The notes under the pieces: generated by a model
Seen by the model: only the letters and a program-made list of their open reading frames with translations
Told to the model about the DNA's origin: nothing
The model's database searches: none
Assembly (NCBI GenBank): GCA_025058915.1
Contig: JANXEC010000013.1
Location: 1 to 14,368, forward strand
Direction: 5' to 3'
DNA from: Microcaldota archaeon
GTDB lineage: Archaea; Micrarchaeota; Micrarchaeia; Anstonellales; J096
Length of the DNA: 14,368 nucleotides
Position numbers and translations under genes: made by a program
In this document: in pieces, positions 6,233-12,014 of the stretch
Numbering within the stretch: position 1 is the stretch's first letter
How the letters are laid out: each line of letters begins with the position of its first letter

Positions 6233-7413
6233 AATATGTAGACTCTCTGTTCACTCTGCATCTCTATAAGTTTCCCTATTAGACTATTCTCTATATCTAT
6301 CATATCGACTCCCAAAAGTTTAGCCATTCTCTTCTTCTCTTTCATAGCATTTTTCCCTCGGACCACATATATGAATATATCATCATCACTCTCCCATATA
6401 TCTTTCATTCTGCGAGTTATTTGATTTTCTCCACTAGAATCAGGTTCAAGTTTAGATGTATAGTAAATCCGTCTGTTTATTATATCCTTACACCATCTCC
6501 TCACTCTTTCATTTTTCACGGTATTAGCTAATTTCCATAGTATCACATCATCACCATCATATATGAGATCATTTAGTGTTATATCATCATCTGTAAAGGC
6601 CTTATAGAGACATTTCTGTAGGATTGCTGCTGCAGCTATAACCTTTGGGTGATTATAGACCTTCTGAAACATCATGTGTCTTGCAATTAGCATTGATTCA
6701 ATGTTCTGCTTTGCCTCATTTTTTACTCTCCAGTTCTCCTTCTTTCTCCAGTTACCTATGAAATAAATATTATTCAATATGTACTCAGTATCAATGCTAC
6801 CCAACATAACTCCAGTGTAATAAGAATCTCTCATCAAATAATCCAATCTATCTAATCCTGCCTCAAAACTTATGAGAGGATGTTCTTGGAATTCTACATT
6901 ATCTAATTCATTCTCACCATTCTCATTCCTATATTCATCTCGATATTTCTCTATTAGTCTATTCGCTAGCTTCTCTCCTAATCTCTCATGAAATGGTTTG
7001 GTATTTGATTGTTTGTTGATCTTAATCTCTTCATCATTATAAGTCAAAGTGATATTCCGATCCTGATTTATTATATTCAGAACTTGCTCACTATCATGCG
7101 AAAAAGATACATGCCCTAGATCATGTAACAATCCATATATCTTTGCGATTTTGATCTGCTCTTGGATCTCTCTATCAGACATATCTATATTATTCTCCTC
7201 TAGTTTTCTCACAACATCAAAATATCTATCAACCAATGCATATACTCCGATGGAATGTTGAAATCTCGTGTGTGTTGCTCCTGGATAAATAAGATGTGCC
7301 AAGGATAATTGTCTTACCCTTCTGAGCCTATTCACTAAATAATCATCAACTAGTTTTGCATAGATCCGATTAAAATACACCATTCCATGGAGAGAGTCGT
7401 ATATCGTCAACAT
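6202..7413 (-). CDS. HD-domain phosphohydrolase (dNTPase/SAMHD1-like, COG1078 type)
   Basis: This metal-dependent phosphohydrolase of the HD superfamily resembles the dNTP triphosphohydrolase/SAMHD1 branch. The first residues (MLTIYDSLHGMVYFN) match the family's usual opening D-x-x-HG. Metal ligands are visible: His53 in HTRFQHSIGV, His97-Asp98 in GLLHDLGHVSFSHDSE, and Asp188 in AGLDRLDYLMRD. The length of 403 residues is normal. The substrate cannot be read from the sequence; dNTPs or another phosphorylated nucleotide are the likely options. The gene lies 7 bases behind the winged-helix-like gene, whose last codons supply an AGGAGG SD, so they form a two-gene operon. Its 3' end overlaps the end of fibrillarin on the other strand by 31 bases, leaving no room for separate terminators. 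Confidence 0.88.
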   Translation of the reverse strand: MLTIYDSLHGMVYFNRIYAKLVDDYLVNRLRRVRQLSLAHLIYPGATHTRFQHSIGVYALVDRYFDVVRKLEENNIDMSDREIQEQIKIAKIYGLLHDLGHVSFSHDSEQVLNIINQDRNITLTYNDEEIKINKQSNTKPFHERLGEKLANRLIEKYRDEYRNENGENELDNVEFQEHPLISFEAGLDRLDYLMRDSYYTGVMLGSIDTEYILNNIYFIGNWRKKENWRVKNEAKQNIESMLIARHMMFQKVYNHPKVIAAAAILQKCLYKAFTDDDITLNDLIYDGDDVILWKLANTVKNERVRRWCKDIINRRIYYTSKLEPDSSGENQITRRMKDIWESDDDIFIYVVRGKNAMKEKKRMAKLLGVDMIDIENSLIGKLIEMQSEQRVYIFHPSNSNTKK

Positions 7414-7420
7414 GATCTAT

Positions 7421-8137
7421 TCAGATCCTCCTATACGTATTTGTACTCTCCTCAATGCATTCCCCTGCGTCAGCAAGAATTACTAGTATTATCTTTACCA
7501 TCATACTAGGTAAACCTAGTTTCTTGGATATATCGTCAACATGCATTGGAGTTTTGATTGCTCTAAGTATTTTTTCTTTGTTGTTCTGCATCAATCTCTT
7601 CCTTATAACATATATCTTTCCATCAACAACATTCATCAGAACAATAAAATCTTCTATATCATCTCTCTTCTGGAACACCTCAAAATCTTCTGTTGATAAA
7701 ACACCGTACTCTAGATCTTTCGCTAGTAGGGTCTTTCTTTGGGATATCTTCTTCATCTCCTCATACATCTGCTCCGGAAAACTGATCTTACCATTAGGTA
7801 GGAGCTTCACATAATTCTTATCTATCAATCCCCTTAATAGTTTCATCTCATTCTCATTGAGATTCTTCGATAGATTCTGTATGTTTCTATCCTTATAGTA
7901 GATCATAGACACTTTCCATAGCAACTCTACTTCCTCTTCGCTTAGACTCTTGATTATTTCCTCCTTAGCTACTCTCTGAGAAGCCTCTGGTTTGGTGGAT
8001 TTTTCCTGTTCAGATTTTTCCTTAGACTGTATGGATCTGTCTACATAAACAAGTAACAGAACATGATTGCTCAGAAAGTATGACATATATCCTAACTTCT
8101 CCAGCTCTTTAAGGATTTCAGATATATCTCTCTCCAT
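7421..8137 (-). CDS. Uncharacterised protein with C-terminal winged-helix-like domain
   Basis: I do not recognise this 238-residue protein. An N-terminal segment (1-36) with a hydrophobic stretch YFLSNHVLLLVYV is followed by a charged linker (about 37-58, rich in K, E, Q and S). The middle (about 60-130) is helical with EEEVELLWKVSMIYY and a possible helix-turn-helix (LNENEMKLLRGLIDKNYVKLLPNGKI). The C-terminus (about 195-235) reads like a winged helix: EKILRAIKTPMHVDDISKKLG, then MVKIILVILADAGE. It has no membrane anchor and no metal-binding cysteines. Its ATG lies 26 bases from a TATA box and has no SD, so it is leaderless. It heads an operon with the HD hydrolase and may regulate or partner with it; that is inference from position. 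Confidence 0.75.
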   Translation of the reverse strand: MERDISEILKELEKLGYMSYFLSNHVLLLVYVDRSIQSKEKSEQEKSTKPEASQRVAKEEIIKSLSEEEVELLWKVSMIYYKDRNIQNLSKNLNENEMKLLRGLIDKNYVKLLPNGKISFPEQMYEEMKKISQRKTLLAKDLEYGVLSTEDFEVFQKRDDIEDFIVLMNVVDGKIYVIRKRLMQNNKEKILRAIKTPMHVDDISKKLGLPSMMVKIILVILADAGECIEESTNTYRRI

Positions 8138-8154
8138 GACTAGTATAATTGTAG

Positions 8155-8170
8155 ATTTATTTAAAAATTT
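8155..8170. promoter_or_regulatory. Shared divergent TATA element for the winged-helix gene (-) and the C/D sRNA (+)
   Basis: ATTTATTTAAAAATTT is centred about 26 bases from the leaderless ATG at 8137 on the minus strand. It is also about 25 bases before the expected 5' end of the plus-strand C/D sRNA (near 8188). One symmetric element could serve both, although two overlapping boxes are possible. The T-rich minus-strand bases may also help end the mvaD transcript. Confidence 0.55.
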
Positions 8171-8192
8171 ATCAAATCAAAATAGCACTTGA

Positions 8193-8241
8193 ATGATGAA
8201 CACTGGATATTCTGATCAGTGATGAGAAATTTGAGTGCTGA
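8193..8241 (+). ncRNA. Box C/D guide sRNA, dual guide
   Basis: This small RNA directs 2'-O-methylation by the fibrillarin-Nop5-L7Ae complex. All four boxes are perfect: C ATGATGA (8193-8199), D' CTGA (8212-8215), C' GTGATGA (8219-8225) and D CTGA (8238-8241). Both guide spacers (8200-8211 and 8226-8237) are exactly 12 bases, the usual archaeal length, and D' to C' is 3 bases. By the box-plus-five rule, the D' guide would methylate the U in AAUAUCCAGUGU and the D guide the C at position 5 of CACUCAAAUUUC; I could not assign these to a known rRNA or tRNA site. A TATA element lies upstream at the right distance. The RNA overlaps the last codons of mvaD in antisense from 8216 on. Only the core is given; mature ends probably extend a few bases each way. 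Confidence 0.88.
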
Positions 8242-9355
8242 GATATCTCTCGCCAACTTCTGGGGATATAGACTCAACTCCTCTTCCCACTCCTGACTCA
8301 ATTATGTTCTCATAACCCTCTCTACGCAGTATGTTTTTTATTCTCTCTACATATTCCTCTGTAGTGAACACAACTGGATTTGGACCAGCATCAAACGAAT
8401 ATGCAGCTACCTCTCTGCCTAGAGTATTGTTCATGTCTATGATCAGATCTGCAACATGGTGACTCCTATCGTGCATATATCTTATTCTTGGATAGCTTCT
8501 GAGCATTGTAGAGTGTAGACCATCAGAGGCTATCATAGTGTATCTCCAGACATCTGAATATTTCTCTCTCTTCATTGCATCCACTAGGTTAGGTAGTAGG
8601 TTGTTCTCTTCATATTCCACCCAATTCCAATACAGAGGATCTGTCTTCATAGATATCTCCATGGCCTCTCTGCTGCTAATGTATTTCTTCTTGTCACTTA
8701 AGATTACAACTAGTATTCTTATCTTGCCCAACCTCTCTGCAGGTATTAGGCTATATGCATAACTAGACTGTATCAGATCCATCTTATCATATGGAATAAT
8801 CCCTTCAGCCATCCTTCTCAAAGTATGAATATCATATCCTCTTCTCCAGACAACAAAACCTCCTGCCTCTGGAATGCTTCTGGATGCAGATCCAGACAGC
8901 TGTCTTGCAATTGCAGTCAACTCTCTCTCAGATATTTTGTTGATTTCTGGAACACCTTCTCTCAATCCATATGCGATCGCAGCAAACCCTGAGGCGGATG
9001 ATGCAAGACCTGCGGCAGTAGGGAAAGAGTTCATAGATACTATAGAATAATCATACTTTAGAACATCTCCATATATCTTCCCAACTCTGTCTATGAACTT
9101 CTCTATGGATTCTCTCTCTGGAGAACCTTCATAGTATTCTTTGCCATTCAGCCAGAATTCCCTTATCTTTCCTCTACCTCCTGAGTACACTTCAAGTCTC
9201 GTGATTGTGAACAAACTATCCAGAGACAGAGATGTAGAGGATTTAGTGGGATAGTTCCCTATACCAAGAGCTCTAGATATTTCATCTGGTACCGTTCCCC
9301 AATATTTTATCAATGCTATATTAGGGTGTGATCTAACATAAATCTTCCTGACCAT
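8216..9355 (-). CDS. mvaD: Diphosphomevalonate decarboxylase family protein
   Basis: This GHMP-fold enzyme performs the ATP-dependent decarboxylation of mevalonate 5-diphosphate to isopentenyl diphosphate, the precursor of archaeal lipids. Numbered from the chosen start, the motifs are HPNIALIKYWG (10-20), the ATP loop NSFPTAAGLASSASG (109-123), LSGSASRSIPEAGGFVVW (153-170) and SFDAGPN (320-326) with catalytic Asp322. The chosen ATG (9355) has a TATA box 26 bases upstream; a frame-extending ATG at 9379 lies within that box and would add eight residues unlike the family. The length of 379 residues is slightly long. The usual Lys after KYWG is Thr21 here, and the segment 21-40 is longer than normal, so the phosphate-binding site may differ. 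Relatives acting on mevalonate phosphate are possible. The 3' end overlaps the C/D sRNA on the other strand. Confidence 0.88.
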   Translation of the reverse strand: MVRKIYVRSHPNIALIKYWGTVPDEISRALGIGNYPTKSSTSLSLDSLFTITRLEVYSGGRGKIREFWLNGKEYYEGSPERESIEKFIDRVGKIYGDVLKYDYSIVSMNSFPTAAGLASSASGFAAIAYGLREGVPEINKISERELTAIARQLSGSASRSIPEAGGFVVWRRGYDIHTLRRMAEGIIPYDKMDLIQSSYAYSLIPAERLGKIRILVVILSDKKKYISSREAMEISMKTDPLYWNWVEYEENNLLPNLVDAMKREKYSDVWRYTMIASDGLHSTMLRSYPRIRYMHDRSHHVADLIIDMNNTLGREVAAYSFDAGPNPVVFTTEEYVERIKNILRREGYENIIESGVGRGVESISPEVGERYLSTQISHH

Positions 9356-9376
9356 GTGTCTATAGATACACCGAAA

Positions 9377-9385
9377 CATTTATAT
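9377..9385 (-). promoter_or_regulatory. TATA box for mvaD, between tRNA-Tyr and mvaD
   Basis: ATATAAATG on the minus strand is centred 26 bases before the ATG at 9355 and begins only 4 bases after the tRNA 3' end. It supports a leaderless mvaD transcript starting at 9355 and argues against the upstream ATG at 9379, which lies inside the box. Confidence 0.65.
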
Positions 9386-9388
9386 CTG

Positions 9389-9475
9389 TCCCGTCGGAGG
9401 GATTTGAACCCCCAACCTCCCGGTATCAACGATCTCTCACTACAGCCGGGCGCTCTACCGTTGAGCTACGACGGG
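9389..9475 (-). tRNA. tRNA-Tyr (GTA) with a 15-base intron
   Basis: The gene folds into a full cloverleaf: acceptor CCCGTCG/CGACGGG (7 bp), D stem GCTC/GAGC with loop AACGGTA (GG at 18-19), anticodon stem CCCGG/CCGGG, variable AGGTT, and T arm GGGGG-TTCAAAT-CCCTC (one G-T pair), with discriminator A73. The spliced anticodon loop is CTGTAGA, anticodon GTA at 9443-9441. The C1-G72 pair is the identity element of archaeal tRNA-Tyr, which supports the call. No CCA is encoded. A TATA element (TTTAAAAATT, 9508-9499) is centred about 28 bases upstream of C1. Mature length is 72 bases after removing the intron between 37 and 38. Confidence 0.95.
9425..9439 (-). other. tRNA-Tyr intron (15 bases, position 37/38)
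   Basis: TGAGAGATCGTTGAT lies between G37 and A38. A bulge-helix-bulge geometry fits: 5' bulge A36 G37 | U1, 3' bulge A14 U15 | A38, a four-pair central helix of bases 32-35 with intron bases 10-13 (C-G, a U-U mismatch, G-U and U-G), and a two-pair inner stem closed by a GAGA tetraloop. The bulges are canonical in size, but the central helix is weak, so a splicing endonuclease of relaxed specificity may be needed. Confidence 0.85.
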
Positions 9476-9496
9476 TGTTATATCTAAATACACAAC

Positions 9497-9508
9497 AATT
9501 TTTAAACC
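9497..9508. promoter_or_regulatory. Shared divergent TATA element of tRNA-Tyr (-) and mscS (+)
   Basis: AATTTTTAAACC is centred about 28 bases from the first base of tRNA-Tyr on one side and about 28 bases from the leaderless mscS ATG at 9531 on the other. No second TATA box is apparent for either gene, so the two probably share it or use overlapping boxes. Confidence 0.6.
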
Positions 9509-9530
9509 TATTTTCAAACAAGAACACAGT

Positions 9531-10613
9531 ATGATCACAGAGATAGAGAGTATTATGAAGTTTCAGATCTTTGGAAACACAATAGAGCAATATCTAGTGT
9601 TCTTTGTATCGATTTTTATAACAGTAACGATATTCAGAATATTCAAGGAGATCATATTAGTGTATCTCCGTAGAATAGCTGAAACCTCAGCAACAAAATA
9701 TGATAATTATCTGATAGAATCTATCTCTGAATTGAAATGGCCTTTCTATCTATGGATTTCACTTCAGATATCAATACAATCCCTATCACTACCAAACTCT
9801 ATATTCACAATAGTTGATGTAATATCTACTATAATGATAGCCTTCTATGTCTCAAAGGCAGTTCTGAAATTCGTAGAGTTGGTAATCAAAGACATAAACA
9901 ACACAGCTAAACCAGAGGATCGTGTGGATGAGAATATTATAGATCTTGGGGTTACAATAATAAGGATAGTTATAATTGTTCTATCTATCGTTACAGTTCT
10001 AACCAATCTAGGCATAGATACTACTGCTCTCATAACAGGACTGGGTATAGGTGGATTAGCAGTGGCCTTTGCATTCCAAAGAATTATGGAGGATGTATTT
10101 GCATTTTTCATGATACACATAGACAAACCTGTAAAGAAGGGTGAGTTCGTAGTGGTAGGGAATTATGCTGGCACGATTGAGCGGATAGGGCTAAAATCCA
10201 CGAGAATCAGATCAACCAGCGGAGAGGAAATAGTAGTATCTAACAAAGATCTTCTGAACTCCTGGATAAACAACTTCGGTAGGATGAGTGAGAGAAGATA
10301 TATAATGAAAATAAAGGTTGCATATGATACTCCTGCAGAGGTACTGGAGAGAATACCTCAAATAATAAGAGAGGAAATCAGTTCCGCAAGTCAAGATCTC
10401 AAGATCAACAGAGTCCATTTCGTTTCGTATGGAGATTATGCATTGATATTCGAGGCAAATATCTCTATATATAAAGTAGATTATGTAGATTATTTGGATG
10501 TAGTTCAGAGGATCAATCTGAACATCAAGAGAAGGTTTGACCGGGAAGGTATAAAGTTTGCATTCCCCACCCAGTCTCTGCACATAGACAGAATACAGAA
10601 CAATAAAGTTTAA
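9531..10613 (+). CDS. Small-conductance mechanosensitive channel (MscS family)
   Basis: This membrane channel opens under tension to release solutes after osmotic downshift. The 360 residues show N-terminal membrane helices (about 16-38, 72-92 and 92-113), then the conserved part: a helix at about 136-160 and the pore helix (about 160-195, TNLGIDTTALITGLGIGGLAVAFA, with small Gly/Ala residues for packing). This is followed by the beta domain (about 200-250, DKPVKKGEFVVVGNYAGTIERIGLKSTRIRS, EEIVVSNKDLLNSWINN) and a C-terminal alpha/beta domain (about 265-350). Extra N-terminal helices before the three-helix core are common in archaeal members. No SD is present, and the ATG is about 28 bases from the TATA element shared with tRNA-Tyr. 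Its stop codon lies inside the promoter of the 5S rRNA gene. Confidence 0.93.
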   Translation: MITEIESIMKFQIFGNTIEQYLVFFVSIFITVTIFRIFKEIILVYLRRIAETSATKYDNYLIESISELKWPFYLWISLQISIQSLSLPNSIFTIVDVISTIMIAFYVSKAVLKFVELVIKDINNTAKPEDRVDENIIDLGVTIIRIVIIVLSIVTVLTNLGIDTTALITGLGIGGLAVAFAFQRIMEDVFAFFMIHIDKPVKKGEFVVVGNYAGTIERIGLKSTRIRSTSGEEIVVSNKDLLNSWINNFGRMSERRYIMKIKVAYDTPAEVLERIPQIIREEISSASQDLKINRVHFVSYGDYALIFEANISIYKVDYVDYLDVVQRINLNIKRRFDREGIKFAFPTQSLHIDRIQNNKV

Positions 10614-10619
10614 AAAATT
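10609..10619 (+). promoter_or_regulatory. TATA box of the 5S rRNA gene
   Basis: TTTAAAAAATT is centred about 25 bases before the predicted 5' end of 5S rRNA and overlaps the mscS stop codon. This gives the 5S gene its own promoter, consistent with it being unlinked from 16S and 23S. Confidence 0.6.
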
Positions 10620-10637
10620 AATGGTAAAATATAAAAC

Positions 10638-10752
<115 letters not shown>

Positions 10753-10755
10753 CTC

Positions 10756-10764
10756 TTTTTAATA
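10756..10764 (+). promoter_or_regulatory. T-run after 5S rRNA that also reads as TATA box of the phosphohexomutase gene
   Basis: TTTTTAATA lies 4 bases after the 5S helix I, where an archaeal T-rich terminator is expected. It is also centred about 25 bases before the leaderless ATG at 10785. Both roles fit; no other TATA box is seen for the downstream gene. Confidence 0.5.
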
Positions 10765-10784
10765 CCTTTCTCTAAACATATATC

Positions 10785-11996
10785 ATGCTAGGCACATCCG
10801 GCATAAGAGGTAGGTACGGAGATATCATAACTCCTAGATTGATCTACGAAGTAGCAAACAAATATGCCCAGACTACAAATAGAATATATATAGGCAAAGA
10901 CATCAGAGATAGTTCTCCTGCATTGTACTATGCAGCAGTGGCAGGTGCCCTATCAGCAGGCAACAAAGTATATTTGCTAGACACCACCTCTACAGGAATA
11001 GTTGGGTTCTCAGGAGATGGCCTGATGATCACAGCATCTCACAATCCTGAAGAAGATAATGGGATAAAATTCTTCAGAGACTATAGAGAGATAACTAAAG
11101 AGGAGGGGGAGTTCCTAAATAGAGATGTTATTGATAACCAAACTGGGGTTTTGGTAGATGGTTACAGAAACCATATATATGAGAAATACCTGAATAGATT
11201 AGATGAAATGTTCGACTACGATTTCACTATCGAACCTATTGATCTGAATTCATCTGCATACACTTTCTTTGAATACTACGTAGAAACTACAAGGCACAGA
11301 ATAAAGCTGATAGACAACACGCCCTACTTCCTTAGGAAGAGTGAACCTATACAGGAGAACGTCAGAATAGAGAGAGGATTCATGATGGATGGAGATGGTG
11401 ACAGAGTGGTACTTGTGAAGAATGGTAGAATAGTTGATGGAGATAGAATGTTCGCTGGTATGGCTAAGTATCTCCATGAGACTCGTGGGACTAAAATCCT
11501 AGTCGTAACAGTAGAATGCCCTGTAGCTATCAAAAGATATCTATCAGAATACTATAACATACAGGTAACTCCTGTGGGTTCTAACTATATCTCAAAGATT
11601 TTGGCATCATATAGAGATGCAGGATTCGGAGGTGAGCCTAATGGACATTACATCATACCGAAATTCAATCTATCTAGTGATGGTATTGCAGGTATGGCAC
11701 TGATAACAGAGATGCTGAAGAACAAATATGAATTACCAGACATTAACTACTCAGTAATCAGAAGAAAATACCCTGTGAAAGATAGATCCAAGGCGATACA
11801 GAATATAAAAGATATGATCAGAGATGAATATATAGATATAGATGGAATACTCATAGAGAGAGATGATATGAAAGTACTCATAAGACCGAGTGGGACAGAG
11901 TCATTGATCAGACTTACGATCGAGGCTCCACAGGATAGAATATTAGAAATACTGAACAGATACGAGAGACTCATTCTAGATAGTATTAAAAACTGA
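10785..11996 (+). CDS. Phosphomannomutase/phosphoglucosamine mutase family protein, short form
   Basis: This alpha-D-phosphohexomutase moves phosphate between C1 and C6 of a hexose phosphate (glucose, mannose or glucosamine), for sugar nucleotides used in glycosylation. Motifs present: N-terminal GTSGIRGRYG (3-12), phosphoserine loop TASHNPEE (83-90, Ser85), metal loop DGDGDR (202-207), sugar loop GGEPNGHYI (282-290) and phosphate-binding RPSGTES (367-373). The length of 403 residues is about 45 shorter than usual. The loss falls between residues 115 and 200, where the second domain normally has a D-x-x-N-G-A motif; that motif is absent here and the region is hard to align. The catalytic loops are intact, so activity is likely. 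Leaderless ATG. Which sugar it uses cannot be told; glucosamine and mannose are both possible. Confidence 0.88.
   Translation: MLGTSGIRGRYGDIITPRLIYEVANKYAQTTNRIYIGKDIRDSSPALYYAAVAGALSAGNKVYLLDTTSTGIVGFSGDGLMITASHNPEEDNGIKFFRDYREITKEEGEFLNRDVIDNQTGVLVDGYRNHIYEKYLNRLDEMFDYDFTIEPIDLNSSAYTFFEYYVETTRHRIKLIDNTPYFLRKSEPIQENVRIERGFMMDGDGDRVVLVKNGRIVDGDRMFAGMAKYLHETRGTKILVVTVECPVAIKRYLSEYYNIQVTPVGSNYISKILASYRDAGFGGEPNGHYIIPKFNLSSDGIAGMALITEMLKNKYELPDINYSVIRRKYPVKDRSKAIQNIKDMIRDEYIDIDGILIERDDMKVLIRPSGTESLIRLTIEAPQDRILEILNRYERLILDSIKN
11984..11993 (+). promoter_or_regulatory. TATA box of thrS
   Basis: TATTAAAAAC is centred about 27 bases before the thrS ATG and lies in the last codons of the upstream gene. 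There is no SD before that ATG, so a leaderless transcript is likely. Confidence 0.55.
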
Positions 11997-12014
11997 TACT
12001 GGAATTTATAGAGC

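Noticed and set aside
9356..9379. Upstream ATG giving mvaD eight more residues (MFRCIYRH).
   Set aside because: The ATG lies inside the TATA box that is 26 bases before the ATG at 9355, and the extra residues do not resemble the family N-terminus.
9389..9475. A broken tRNA, because the anticodon loop appears 22 bases long.
   Set aside because: Removal of 15 bases between positions 37 and 38 restores a perfect tRNA-Tyr with BHB geometry, so it is an intron rather than damage.
10212..10583. Minus-strand open frame of 123 codons inside mscS.
   Set aside because: Shadow of the mscS reading frame; no promoter, no SD and no recognisable protein.
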